Below, piece after piece: positions 50,291-59,202 of a stretch of DNA of 64,000 nt. The notes below the pieces were generated by a model that was not told where the DNA came from, searched no databases, and was given only the letters and a program-made list of their open reading frames with translations. Numbering within the stretch: position 1 is the first letter of the stretch; every line of letters starts with the position of its first letter. A program made the translations under genes and the position numbers. This stretch comes from an uncultured Robinsoniella sp. GTDB lineage: Bacteria > Bacillota > Clostridia > Lachnospirales > Lachnospiraceae. The stretch is from contig UQGG01000005.1 of NCBI GenBank assembly GCA_900540475.1, positions 62,001 through 126,000 of the forward strand, read 5' to 3'.

Positions 50291-50449
50291 ATGGAAGACA
50301 AAATTAAACCTGGTTATCATTGGGAATGCAAATATTGTGATTACACAAGAGGGGTTCTATATCCAGATGAACCAGATTTTATTGTTTGTGGACGATGTGG
50401 AGCCGAATGGGAAGATTGTAAAATTCAAGTACCAAATGAGTTGGAATAA
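50291..50449 (+). CDS. Rubredoxin-like zinc-ribbon mini-protein
   Basis: A 52-residue protein with two CxxC knuckles (WECKYCDYTRGV, FIVCGRCGAEWEDC), a rubredoxin-like zinc or iron site. RBS AAGGAGGATATAAAC before ATG 50291. It follows the radical-SAM-like gene by 20 bases and could serve it, but this is only positional. Confidence 0.75.
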   Translation: MEDKIKPGYHWECKYCDYTRGVLYPDEPDFIVCGRCGAEWEDCKIQVPNELE

Positions 50450-50473
50450 TAAAATTTAGAGGGGGACGGAAGT

Positions 50474-50719
50474 GTGAATGATAAAGAAATAAGTGTCTTA
50501 AAATTATTAACAATTTCTACTATTGCTTACACGGAATGGAAAGATATTATTACATCAAAAATGCGTGGAAATGAGGAGATTTCAAAACTTTTCCTGGAGC
50601 TTCCAACAGTCCAAGGATTATCCAATGATATTACATTACAAAGATTAAAAAATAGTGGAATTGATGTAAATAACATAATTGGCATAGAAGATGTAATAAA
50701 AGCTATGAGATTAAATTAG
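50474..50719 (+). CDS. Small hypothetical protein
   Basis: An 81-residue helical protein (GTG 50474 after GAGGGGGACGGAA) with LELPTVQGLSNDITLQRLKN and NNIIGIEDVIKAMRLN. No family recognised. Confidence 0.6.
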   Translation: MNDKEISVLKLLTISTIAYTEWKDIITSKMRGNEEISKLFLELPTVQGLSNDITLQRLKNSGIDVNNIIGIEDVIKAMRLN

Positions 50720-50756
50720 AACTTAATATTTAAAAGGAGGATGAACAAATTAACGC

Positions 50757-51038
50757 ATGTTGGAATATGAAAACAAAAAACTAAAAAGCGATATGAGAAG
50801 GTTAAATAATAAAACAAAAGTATTTGATATTGAAAATAAATGGGAAAAAATATGGGACGAAATATATTTATTTCAAAACACCTTACCAAATGAAATTAAA
50901 AATAAACATAAAGTAGAAGATATGGAGGCCTTAGCGGAAAAGTATGGTTTATTTATCACTCGCGGAAGAAAGGGAGAACCACTATATATAAATGGTGAAT
51001 TGGATAAAAAAATATTTTTATTTAGGATAGCACATTAG
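50757..51038 (+). CDS. Small hypothetical protein with coiled start
   Basis: A 93-residue basic protein (MLEYENKKLKSDMRRLNNKT..., EALAEKYGLFITRGRKGEPL). AAGGAGG lies about 16 bases before ATG 50757, farther than usual. No family recognised. Confidence 0.6.
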   Translation: MLEYENKKLKSDMRRLNNKTKVFDIENKWEKIWDEIYLFQNTLPNEIKNKHKVEDMEALAEKYGLFITRGRKGEPLYINGELDKKIFLFRIAH

Positions 51039-51074
51039 AATAACTAACAAAATTAAAATTCGATAGAGGGAAAA

Positions 51075-51371
51075 ATGAGACATTTTACAAATATTGATTT
51101 AGAAAAATATGTACCCAATAATTGGTTGAAGGCACACGGTATACCTGTTAAACGTAAAAGACAAATGTTAAAAGCATCAAAATCGTTATTTAAAAGTGAT
51201 GCTGAGTATCAAAACTTTAGATTGTTTTTTGCTGATGAGTTTCATATTTTTGACGATATAAATGAAGCAAAAAAAGAAATGCGTACTATAAGTGGTAGTA
51301 AATTTGAAAATGACACTACTATATATGAGATATATGAGACTATAAAAAAATTATGTGAAAGACCGAGATAA
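51075..51371 (+). CDS. Small hypothetical protein
   Basis: A 98-residue basic, helical protein (NWLKAHGIPVKRKRQMLKAS, FADEFHIFDDINEAKKEMRT). RBS GATAGAGGG before ATG 51075. No family recognised. Confidence 0.6.
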   Translation: MRHFTNIDLEKYVPNNWLKAHGIPVKRKRQMLKASKSLFKSDAEYQNFRLFFADEFHIFDDINEAKKEMRTISGSKFENDTTIYEIYETIKKLCERPR

Positions 51372-51451
51372 TGCTATATCAGTACGAGAATTGGTGTGTT
51401 GCGGCGGTTAGAGCAGTCACTTAGGTAAATTAGACTTTAGGAGAGAAGAAT

Positions 51452-51658
51452 ATGAGAAATTTAAGAGGACGTGCCGCAACTAGAGGGAAACCGTTGGACG
51501 AAGACTGTAAAAGGGCTCAAATCTCAACCCATGAATATGGGATGGAAGACAACAGGAAATTTTGCTACGGAATATGCAATGGATTCCCAGATGAAATAGC
51601 GGACAAATGTATAGAATGTAAGGCTTATGCTTATAATGCCGAGCCGCCAGTTGATTAG
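51452..51658 (+). CDS. Small Cys-containing protein
   Basis: A 68-residue protein with FCYGICNGFPDEIADKCIEC, a four-Cys set (CxxxC...CxxC) likely to bind metal, after a basic N-terminus. RBS AGGAGAGAAG before ATG 51452; the junction ends TTTAGGAGAG. Confidence 0.65.
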   Translation: MRNLRGRAATRGKPLDEDCKRAQISTHEYGMEDNRKFCYGICNGFPDEIADKCIECKAYAYNAEPPVD

Positions 51659-51679
51659 AATTTAGGAAGGAGTAGGAAG

Positions 51680-51850
51680 ATGTATAAAGGTAAATATACC
51701 AAAGCGCATACCTGTATATATGCAAATGCATCAGGGACAACAGGGCAAAAAATAATCGATGTCGTTTCAGGGTGTCCGCATTACGAAAAGTACAAGATTA
51801 GCACAAAGCAAATATGCCAGGAATGTAACGAATGGAAACCAAAAAATTAA
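51680..51850 (+). CDS. Small Cys-containing protein
   Basis: A 56-residue basic protein with HTCIY, SGCPHYEKY and QICQECNEWKPK, four Cys and a His that could form a zinc site. RBS AAGGAGTAGGAAG before ATG 51680. No family recognised. Confidence 0.65.
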   Translation: MYKGKYTKAHTCIYANASGTTGQKIIDVVSGCPHYEKYKISTKQICQECNEWKPKN

Positions 51851-51859
51851 AATTTAGGA

Positions 51860-52102
51860 GTGAATAAAAAAAATTGCAAACCCGACAAAGGAGTTATTGC
51901 ATTAGCGTATGCGGATAACTGTATTATGGATGAATCGTGCACCTGTTATCCATATAAAGGGGAAGGTGGCTGTTTGGATTGTAGAAGTTGTGCTGACCCT
52001 CAGTACATGTTAGCTTGTATGGCAACAAGAGAACCGGAACAGTTAGGTGCATGGGTAGTAGAGCGATATAACGAGGCTATGCAGAATGATTCATTAAACT
52101 GA
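51860..52102 (+). CDS. Small Cys-rich protein
   Basis: An 80-residue protein with eight Cys (NCIMDESCTCYPYKGEGGCL, DCRSCADPQYMLACMATREP) and a helical end (LGAWVVERYNEAMQ). The only start is GTG 51860, which overlaps the AGGAG of the junction, so real initiation is uncertain. Last gene of the array. Confidence 0.55.
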   Translation: MNKKNCKPDKGVIALAYADNCIMDESCTCYPYKGEGGCLDCRSCADPQYMLACMATREPEQLGAWVVERYNEAMQNDSLN

Positions 52103-52165
52103 AAATTTTGTAGTAATGTTTACCGGATGCCGCTTACTTGTAGCCAGTAAATGTCTGCCATGCAG

Positions 52166-52197
52166 GTAACCAAAAGTAACCAAAAGTAACCTGTTAC
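52166..52197. repeat. Iteron-like GTAACC repeats upstream of the transfer operon
   Basis: GTAACC recurs at 52166, 52176 and 52186 with exact 10-base spacing (GTAACCAAAA unit), on the same face of the helix, and is followed by GTTAC (52193-52197), the reverse complement of the last GTAAC. It looks like a protein-binding array. Confidence 0.7.
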
Positions 52198-52233
52198 AAC
52201 AAGTTTTTCCATGATATATTAGAATTAAGAAAG

Positions 52234-52289
52234 TGGGCAAAAAAAGAATCCGACCCGTAGAGGGAAATAGGATTCTTTTTTTATGCCCA
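52234..52289 (+). terminator. Long terminator-like hairpin before the transfer operon
   Basis: AAAAAGAATCC (52241-52251) pairs with GGATTCTTTTT (52270-52280), 11 bp. The stem can extend to GGGC/GCCC at the base (52235-52288) with small bulges. A T run lies in the right arm. It probably ends transcripts from the short-gene array and may be subject to antitermination. Confidence 0.75.
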
Positions 52290-52376
52290 TTTATATAGAA
52301 AAGGAGGGATTTTGTGTCGATAAAGTTACTACAGGTGGTCTAGAAGTAAGAACTAAATTATGAGAGGAGATTTTTA

Positions 52377-52727
52377 ATGGAATTACAGGAAATAAAAAAG
52401 AAGTTAGTTAAAGCATTAAATAAATTATCAAAAGAAGCAGGCAAAGTGGCTATGGTTATCCCTTTTTCAATGCTTTACTTTAACCAGCGTGTATATGCAA
52501 CAGCCGGTGCACAGGCAACCGTAATGGCGCCGATCAATACTTTAAAAACATTTGTGCTGGGTGTGATTGGGGCTGCTGGAATTATTCTTTTAGCTTTTGG
52601 TATATTTGAATTTGCAAGTTCAATTCAGTCTCAGGATTCATCACAACAAACGGCGGGGGTAAAAAAGATAATTGGAGGAATTTTAATGGCCTCTGTAACC
52701 GTTATTATATCCATGTTGGGATTTTAA
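52377..52727 (+). CDS. VirB2/Maff2-like small membrane protein
   Basis: A 116-residue protein with a signal-like first helix (AMVIPFSMLYFNQRVYATAG), a short loop and two helices (FVLGVIGAAGIILLAFGIFE, IIGGILMASVTVIISMLGF), the TrbC/VirB2-like or Maff2-like layout of small subunits at the start of Gram-positive T4SS operons. RBS GAGAGGAG before ATG 52377. It opens the transfer operon. Confidence 0.72.
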   Translation: MELQEIKKKLVKALNKLSKEAGKVAMVIPFSMLYFNQRVYATAGAQATVMAPINTLKTFVLGVIGAAGIILLAFGIFEFASSIQSQDSSQQTAGVKKIIGGILMASVTVIISMLGF

Positions 52728-52774
52728 AATGGGATGGAAATTGTGTGAAATAACAGGAAAAGGGGTGAAAAATA

Positions 52775-53596
52775 ATGCCTGAATGGCTGAAAGATATGCT
52801 GACGGGGACAGATTTATTTGAAGCGGCAGCACAGTTATGGAACAGCTGCACAAACATAACATACAGCTTACTGGGGGTTTCTCCAACGGGCGGACAATTT
52901 AGCAATATATGGAATACCATATCAAATTTATATGACTTCTTCTTGATAGTAGGAACATCTTTAATGGTACTGTTTTTTGCAATTGGCTTTTGCCGAGACA
53001 ATCTAAATATTCGGGAGAGCCTTAATATGGAACAGACAGTGAAGATGTTTTTTCGGCTAATACTCACTAGTGCTGTCATTACTGGAGGAATGCCTTTAAT
53101 GCAGTCATTTTTTAAATCGGCGGTTGCATTAGTGGGATTGACACAGAAAATGGAAATGTCTGTAAATGTAGATTCTCTAACGGAGGCTTTTAGTGATCTG
53201 TATTTAGTTGGATTCCTGGTAGCGCTTATATTCTGGCTGTTCTGCGCAGCATGTGGAATCATACTAATTACTTCTGTTACAAGCAGATTTATGAAATTAT
53301 ATATGATTATCCCGATTGCGCCGGTTGCACTTTCTAGTTTTGCTGGAGGAGGGGCATTAAATCATACAGCGGCAGCCTGGATAAAAACTTTTTTTGCATA
53401 TACGTTTGAGATTGTAATTATTGGAATCGTACTTATGATTTCAGGTGCTTTTATTTCATCTAGTGTTTTCTTTGAAACGGGTGAAGGATTTGCAGGCGGA
53501 TGCCTGGCATTAATGGACATTGTACTAAAAATTACTGTAGTTGTTGGATCCGTAAAAGGAGCAGAGGCTACTTTGCAGAAGGCATTGGGGTTATAG
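52775..53596 (+). CDS. VirB6/TrbL-like conjugation channel protein
   Basis: A 273-residue polytopic membrane protein with about six helices, for example FFLIVGTSLMVLFFAIGF, LVGFLVALIFWLFCAACGII and TFEIVIIGIVLMISGAFI. The layout and the place between a VirB2-like and a PrgI-like gene identify a VirB6/TrbL-type inner membrane channel component. RBS AAAAGGGGTG before ATG 52775. Confidence 0.82.
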   Translation: MPEWLKDMLTGTDLFEAAAQLWNSCTNITYSLLGVSPTGGQFSNIWNTISNLYDFFLIVGTSLMVLFFAIGFCRDNLNIRESLNMEQTVKMFFRLILTSAVITGGMPLMQSFFKSAVALVGLTQKMEMSVNVDSLTEAFSDLYLVGFLVALIFWLFCAACGIILITSVTSRFMKLYMIIPIAPVALSSFAGGGALNHTAAAWIKTFFAYTFEIVIIGIVLMISGAFISSSVFFETGEGFAGGCLALMDIVLKITVVVGSVKGAEATLQKALGL

Positions 53597-53615
53597 ACCA
53601 TGAAAGGAGGTTCAT

Positions 53616-54023
53616 ATGAATAAACCGATAAATCAAGATATTGAAAATTATAAAGATGATTTTTGGAAAGGGTTATCTTTAAGAGAATGTATGTATGGAG
53701 GAGCTGCGTTGATAGCAGGGATAGTTGTCATAGGGGGAGCATATTATTTACTCGGCATACCGCTTATAGCAGCTATTTATTTGGCAATCCCGGTTGTATT
53801 TCCCCTGGGGCTTACCGGATTTTGGAAAAGTAAAAATGGAATGACACTGCCGAATTATATAAAGCGCCTGCTCGAGATTAGATATTCCCAGCCATATGTA
53901 TATAAATCGCAGATTAAAGATTGTTTATTTCAGGATAACGGCTTGGTGGGCTATATCCCGATAGAAACTGAATTTCTTCCAGAAGTTGAAAGTGAAAGGA
54001 AAATAGAGAATGAAACAAAGTAA
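53616..54023 (+). CDS. PrgI-family conjugation protein
   Basis: A 135-residue protein matching the PrgI family (PF12666): IENYKDDFWKGLSLRECMYG, two adjacent helices (AALIAGIVVIGGAYYLLGIP, LIAAIYLAIPVVFPLGLTGF), then a short cytoplasmic tail. It is a VirB3-like partner of VirB4. RBS AAAGGAGG before ATG 53616. It overlaps virB4 by 14 bases. Confidence 0.9.
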   Translation: MNKPINQDIENYKDDFWKGLSLRECMYGGAALIAGIVVIGGAYYLLGIPLIAAIYLAIPVVFPLGLTGFWKSKNGMTLPNYIKRLLEIRYSQPYVYKSQIKDCLFQDNGLVGYIPIETEFLPEVESERKIENETK

Positions 54024-56433
54024 ATTCCAACAGTGTAAAAAAATGACAGATGAATTGATTCTGGTAGACCATAAACCCTGGTGGAAGTTTTGGGACAGAC
54101 AGCAGAGGCCAACACAGCAAATTCTACCCTACCGTATTTCAGAAAATGGAATTTTTGAACTGGAAAATAAAAAGGGAAACCACCTGTTTGATAAGGTATA
54201 TGTTTTTGCAGATGTTAATTTTTCTATTAAAGATGAAGATGAAAAGGAAGAAATATTTGATTTATGGTGCAGAATCCTAAATTCACAAAATATTCCATTC
54301 AAAATTGTTATTGCGAATCAAAATAGAAATATTTCAAGAATGAAACGGGAAATGCTATTAAAAAAACGTGGGGATAAATATGATCTATTTATAGAGCAAT
54401 ATAATCATGTAATCTTAGATAAGATGGATGAAGGGGAAAACAGCATAGAACAAGTTAAATATCTTGTTTTATCCTGTGAAAAACCGGATTATGAAAATGC
54501 AAAAAGCTACTTTCAAATGGTTGAAACCAGTTTATATCTCAATTATAGAAAAATAGGAAGTACGTTGATTCCTCTGGACGCAAAAGAACGGCTTCGTTCT
54601 TTACATGCTTTTTACAGACTGGGCAAAGAAGATGAATTTGATTTTGGGTGGGATTTGGCATTAAATCTAAGAAGGGACTGGAGAAATGATGTATGTGGAA
54701 TATACATAAAGGAAGAAAAAGACCATCTGGAAATGGAAAATCGGGAGTGCTGCACATTATTTTTACAGAAATTTTCACAGAACCTGGAAGATAAGTTTTT
54801 AACAGAATTAACAAGCGTTCCCTTTAACACAACCACGGCACTGGACATTATACCTGTGCCATCTACAGCCGCGTGGAAGATTGTAGAAGGGATTTACATG
54901 AATATAGAGCGGGCAATTCAAAAGCAACAGGATGCGCACAATAAACGTAATGCTTTTAGTTCGGAAGTTTCCTATAAAAAAAGAAGGGAAAAAGAAGAAG
55001 TGGAAACATATATGGACAAGATGAGGAGCAATGACCAGAAGATGTTCCTTTTAGGACTTACTGTTACGATAACCGCTCAAAACATGGAGGTGCTGCATCG
55101 TCATATAGATACGATCAAAAACTTTGCCAGCGGTTACAATATGACATTTGAAATACATACAGGAAAGCAGATGGATGCCATGCTGAGCACGCTGCCGACA
55201 GCGGTCCGTAAAATAGATACGATGCGGGTACTCTTTACTGAAAGCACTGGAATTTTCATGCCGTTTAATGTACAGGAGCTTCAGCATGCAAAAGGAATCT
55301 ATTATGGAATTAATCAGGTATCAAAAAATATTCTTCGGGGAGACCGCAGATGCCTAAAAAATGGAAATGGTTTTGTCTTTGGGGTCCCGGGATCTGGAAA
55401 AAGTTTTTTCGTTAAATTTGAAATGGGTCAAGTTTATATTATGTATATGGATGCAGATATCATAGTAGTAGATCCCCAAAACGAATATTTTGAAATAGCC
55501 CAGTTTTTTGATGGGCAGGTTATTAATATGTCAGCGAATACAGATAATTTTGTAAATCCATTATGGATGCCGCAGAGAAAGCAAATTCGAGATACAGGGG
55601 CATTTATAGCAGATAAAAGTGAATTTATGTTTGGCATATGTGAACAGGCGTTAAAACCAGAAACGTTAAGTGCTACACATGTTGCAGTAATAGACCGCTG
55701 CGTCAGGGAGATATACCAGGAGATATTTGCAAGTAAAAGTAAAAATATGGAAAGCCCTACCATGACAGATTTTCGGAAGAAACTGTATGAACAGCAAGAT
55801 CCGGAAGTTTTAATGGAAGCAAGGCATCTTTACGCTGCCCTGGAGACTTTTGTCGAAGGATCACTCAACATGTTTGCACATCAAAGCAATGTTGAAGTTG
55901 ATAACCGTTTTGTTGTTTATGGGCTGCGTGATCTGGGTGACAGCTTAAGGGCAATGGCGATGCTGGTTATGATCGAAAATATCAGAACAAAAATTGCTTA
56001 CAATCAGAAAAAGGGCCGTACAACCTGGGTATATGTGGATGAATTTCATACGCTATTAAATGACGAGTATAGCCAGCGTGCTTTAGAGAAACTTTGGAAG
56101 GAAGTACGTAAACAAGGAGGATTTTGTACCGGAATTACACAGAACATCATGGATTGTCTATTAAATAAGAGAACGAAAACAATGATATCTAATTCCGAAT
56201 TTACAGTACTGCTTGATCAGTCTTCTTTGGATCAGGCTGATATTCTGGATGTAATAGAGGTTTCAGAATCACAGTTAGAGTATGTTACCAATTCGGATCC
56301 GGGAACGGGACTGCAGCGTTTCGGAGATAAAATAGTTACATTTGACATTACAGTGCCTGATGATAATCCAATTTATAAAATGTTTAATACGAATTTTCAT
56401 GAAAGAGCAGCAAACGATATTATGAAAGAATGA
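54010..56433 (+). CDS. VirB4-family conjugation ATPase
   Basis: An 807-residue VirB4/TraE-type ATPase that powers the type IV secretion channel. Walker A is FGVPGSGKSFFVKFE near residue 457, Walker B WVYVDEFHTLL near 672, and the arginine-rich and Q-rich TGITQNIMDCLL motif follows. The N-terminal 400 residues form the usual VirB4 non-catalytic domain. Full length. The gene starts inside the end of the PrgI gene, indicating translational coupling. Confidence 0.96.
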   Translation: MKQSKFQQCKKMTDELILVDHKPWWKFWDRQQRPTQQILPYRISENGIFELENKKGNHLFDKVYVFADVNFSIKDEDEKEEIFDLWCRILNSQNIPFKIVIANQNRNISRMKREMLLKKRGDKYDLFIEQYNHVILDKMDEGENSIEQVKYLVLSCEKPDYENAKSYFQMVETSLYLNYRKIGSTLIPLDAKERLRSLHAFYRLGKEDEFDFGWDLALNLRRDWRNDVCGIYIKEEKDHLEMENRECCTLFLQKFSQNLEDKFLTELTSVPFNTTTALDIIPVPSTAAWKIVEGIYMNIERAIQKQQDAHNKRNAFSSEVSYKKRREKEEVETYMDKMRSNDQKMFLLGLTVTITAQNMEVLHRHIDTIKNFASGYNMTFEIHTGKQMDAMLSTLPTAVRKIDTMRVLFTESTGIFMPFNVQELQHAKGIYYGINQVSKNILRGDRRCLKNGNGFVFGVPGSGKSFFVKFEMGQVYIMYMDADIIVVDPQNEYFEIAQFFDGQVINMSANTDNFVNPLWMPQRKQIRDTGAFIADKSEFMFGICEQALKPETLSATHVAVIDRCVREIYQEIFASKSKNMESPTMTDFRKKLYEQQDPEVLMEARHLYAALETFVEGSLNMFAHQSNVEVDNRFVVYGLRDLGDSLRAMAMLVMIENIRTKIAYNQKKGRTTWVYVDEFHTLLNDEYSQRALEKLWKEVRKQGGFCTGITQNIMDCLLNKRTKTMISNSEFTVLLDQSSLDQADILDVIEVSESQLEYVTNSDPGTGLQRFGDKIVTFDITVPDDNPIYKMFNTNFHERAANDIMKE

Positions 56434-56441
56434 AAACGGAT

Positions 56442-56470
56442 CACGATGTTTAAAAAACACCGTGTTTTTT
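56442..56470 (+). terminator. Terminator-like hairpin inside the transfer operon
   Basis: CACGATGTTT (56442-56451) pairs with AAACACCGTG (56455-56464) with one mismatch and a 3-base loop, followed by six T. It lies 9 bases after the virB4 stop and before the next RBS, so it may lower expression of the downstream genes. Confidence 0.75.
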
Positions 56471-56498
56471 ATTGCACAAAAATAAGGAGGATGGATTG

Positions 56499-57257
56499 AT
56501 GACAGATACAAATACAACTTTGCAAAATGAAGAGGATGTGCAGGCATTACTGGAGCTTATGAAAGAAACGAAGATGGTAATAAAATTTAAGGATTATTAC
56601 GATTTGATTTGCTCTGTTGATGCTATGGAGCAAAAACTTGGTAAAGCGATGATAGAAATTCAGGATTTAAAACAAATGATGGGGCAACCAGCAGAAAAAA
56701 ATAATCACGTAAAAACAGCTGTTGAAGAGGCGGTAAAAGTCATGAATGAAAACATGAATGATGCAAAAGGCAAGCTACAGATGGTTAAAAAATATATTGT
56801 CAAAAATGCTGCAGCTGTTAAGGAAAATTTTAAACAGATGGGGGTAGTGGCACTTGATAAAATAGTAGATGGGCTTAACATAAAGAAAATGCTGGAGGAT
56901 ATTTCGAAAAGTATAAATAGGGCAGTGGATAAAGCAGAAAAAACAATCAATTTAATAGACGCAGCCAGCAAAGAGCTTCATGAAATGGGAAGCCATGCAA
57001 AAGGGATTTTCCGGGCACTTGCAGGAAAAGAACAGGAGCGAGTTGTAAAGGAAAATGGGAGGATTGCCAAAGGACTGCAAAATCCGTTAAATAATATAAA
57101 GAATTGCCTTTTAAATGTCAATAAGAAAATAGATACTGCACTTTTTCGTATAGAACATTTAGAAAGGAATGCGGCAGTTGACCGAGGCAAGATAGCTCAG
57201 AGGAGAAAAGTGAAGGTAAGAAATCCTATACAAGCGAGCAAAAACCAGACCAGATAA
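56499..57257 (+). CDS. Coiled-coil conjugation accessory protein (DUF6674-like)
   Basis: A 252-residue, helix- and Lys-rich protein. Segments KFKDYYDLICSVDAMEQKLG, KYIVKNAAAVKENFKQMGVV and ISKSINRAVDKAEKTINLID suggest long coiled coils; the basic C-terminus could touch DNA or membrane. From position between virB4 and the wall hydrolase it resembles the DUF6674-type genes of Clostridia ICEs (assignment by memory, not certain). Start ATG 56499 (TTG 56496 possible) after AAGGAGG. Confidence 0.65.
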   Translation: MTDTNTTLQNEEDVQALLELMKETKMVIKFKDYYDLICSVDAMEQKLGKAMIEIQDLKQMMGQPAEKNNHVKTAVEEAVKVMNENMNDAKGKLQMVKKYIVKNAAAVKENFKQMGVVALDKIVDGLNIKKMLEDISKSINRAVDKAEKTINLIDAASKELHEMGSHAKGIFRALAGKEQERVVKENGRIAKGLQNPLNNIKNCLLNVNKKIDTALFRIEHLERNAAVDRGKIAQRRKVKVRNPIQASKNQTR

Positions 57258-57305
57258 AAGGTTTCGAACATTGAAAATTAAAGTTGGGAAAGGAGGGAAA
57301 TATAG

Positions 57306-59183
57306 ATGAAACATCCGGCAAGGGCAAGACAGGGACCCACGATCCGAAAACGTGATATAAAAAAAGCAGTAGCAATGTTAAATAAAAGACAGCGTAAAAA
57401 ATGGGATGGCCTTTCCAGTAAGCAAAAGGCAGATTATATTAAGCTTGTTCAGAAGGATCTTTTGCAGGAGGATTTTCGAAACAAAAAAAATCGGAATTCA
57501 AGTAATCAAAAGAACAGAAATCCTGTTTCAGTTACAAAAGAAATCAATAAACAGTCTACTAAGCCACTAAAGTATAATATTCAGAAGAAACAAAAATTAA
57601 TGGAATTTAGGCACCTAAAAAGAAAAAAGGTAAGACTGGAAAACAAAATATTGCTTCATCCAAAAATCTCCACTCCACATTTAACAGAGTTTCATATTTC
57701 TTTCCAGACAGCGGAAGCCAATATAGAAAAAAAGCGGAAAATTACTAATAGAGAAGATATAACGGAAAAAAGACAGATTAAAAATGCAGATAAGGCGGCA
57801 GGAATATTAGGAAGAGATCAAATACAAGATAGAAAAAAACATCATTATGTTGGCAAGGCAAAGGACATTGCAACTATACTGGGTGTACATTTAGATCATC
57901 TGATCCAAAAAGAGCAAAAAGAAAGAGAAGAGGCAGAACGCAAGCATTATATAAAAAGTATTTTTATAGAAAAACTACAAATGAAAAGTTTTTCATTAGC
58001 TAAAAATGCAGGAACAAAAACAGGGATAGCATTGTTGCATATAATTGGAAAGATTGTTGCAGCTGTTGCTTCTTTTTTATTGCCAATTTTTGCGGTGTTT
58101 GGTATTGTTATCGTTTTTCTATCGCTAATTGTAGCATTATTGTCTTTTATATTTGGAGCATCTTCTTCGTCTGGAATATACATAGGACATGCACAGGTCT
58201 CGGCAGAGTGTGAACAGTACCGGCCGCTGGTAATAAAATATTGTGAAAAATATGATATTTCTGAATTTCAGGAAATTATCATGGCGGTTATGATGCAGGA
58301 ATCAGGGGGGCGGTATCTGGATGTTATGCAGTCGAGCGAATGCCCTTATAATACAAAGTATTCACACGCGCCTAATTCCATTACAGATCCAGAGTACAGT
58401 ATTGAATGTGGAGTACAGGCATTTAAAGATGCTTTACAAACAGCCGGCTGTACAACTCCATCGGATATGGATAAGTTAAAATTGGCATTACAGTCTTATA
58501 ATTATGGTTCTGGTTATGCAACATGGGCATTAACAAATTATGGCGGTTATAGTAAGGAAAATGCCATTTTATTTTCCAATATGATGGCGGCTAAAATGGG
58601 TTGGAATAAATATGGGGATCCAGACTATGTAGACCATGTGTTGCAGTACTGTATTTTTACCGGCGGATACTCACCGGAAGGAATTGCAAATCAGGAAGCT
58701 GTTGGACAATTAAACATGCTGTCAGCTAAATGGCCAACTATGGATGAGCGCAGAGGTGCAGTAATTGCAAAAGGAGCAAGTTTAATTGGTTACACGGTAT
58801 ATGATATGTATGGCGAGGATACAAGATCTGGTGTTGACCTGCCCAGGACTTTAGATTGTTCCTCTTTTGTTGCATGGGCATATCAAAAATGTGGATTTGT
58901 TGATGTGCCATATTGGAGTACTACAGGAACATTTGTATCAAGTTCAAATTTTAAACAAATAGATGCATCCGAACTTGTTCCAGGGGATATAGGGCTAATT
59001 AATATGATCGCTTCCGGTGGAAATAATCATGTTGGAATCTATGCTGGAACCGATTCAAATGGAACAAAAATGTTTTTGCATTGTACCTCACATTTATGTG
59101 CTGGCAGCTCCATGATTGATGGACCAAGAATAAGTTATTATACAGCGTTTCAGATTTTTTACCGTTATACAGGATTTTCATGA
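57306..59183 (+). CDS. Bifunctional lysozyme-like/NlpC-P60 wall hydrolase of the transfer apparatus
   Basis: A 625-residue membrane-anchored peptidoglycan hydrolase (CD1107/CwlT type) that opens the wall for the channel. A very basic cytoplasmic region (residues 1-235) precedes one or two helices (about 240-281). A lysozyme-like transglycosylase domain (about 298-440) has the catalytic Glu in VMMQESGGRYL near 329, and a C-terminal NlpC/P60 endopeptidase (about 481-625) has Cys in LDCSSFVAW near 517 and His in NNHVGIY near 573. All active-site residues are present. RBS AAAGGAGGG before ATG 57306. Confidence 0.93.
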   Translation: MKHPARARQGPTIRKRDIKKAVAMLNKRQRKKWDGLSSKQKADYIKLVQKDLLQEDFRNKKNRNSSNQKNRNPVSVTKEINKQSTKPLKYNIQKKQKLMEFRHLKRKKVRLENKILLHPKISTPHLTEFHISFQTAEANIEKKRKITNREDITEKRQIKNADKAAGILGRDQIQDRKKHHYVGKAKDIATILGVHLDHLIQKEQKEREEAERKHYIKSIFIEKLQMKSFSLAKNAGTKTGIALLHIIGKIVAAVASFLLPIFAVFGIVIVFLSLIVALLSFIFGASSSSGIYIGHAQVSAECEQYRPLVIKYCEKYDISEFQEIIMAVMMQESGGRYLDVMQSSECPYNTKYSHAPNSITDPEYSIECGVQAFKDALQTAGCTTPSDMDKLKLALQSYNYGSGYATWALTNYGGYSKENAILFSNMMAAKMGWNKYGDPDYVDHVLQYCIFTGGYSPEGIANQEAVGQLNMLSAKWPTMDERRGAVIAKGASLIGYTVYDMYGEDTRSGVDLPRTLDCSSFVAWAYQKCGFVDVPYWSTTGTFVSSSNFKQIDASELVPGDIGLINMIASGGNNHVGIYAGTDSNGTKMFLHCTSHLCAGSSMIDGPRISYYTAFQIFYRYTGFS

Positions 59184-59202
59184 CAAGATGAGGAGGTAGG
59201 AC

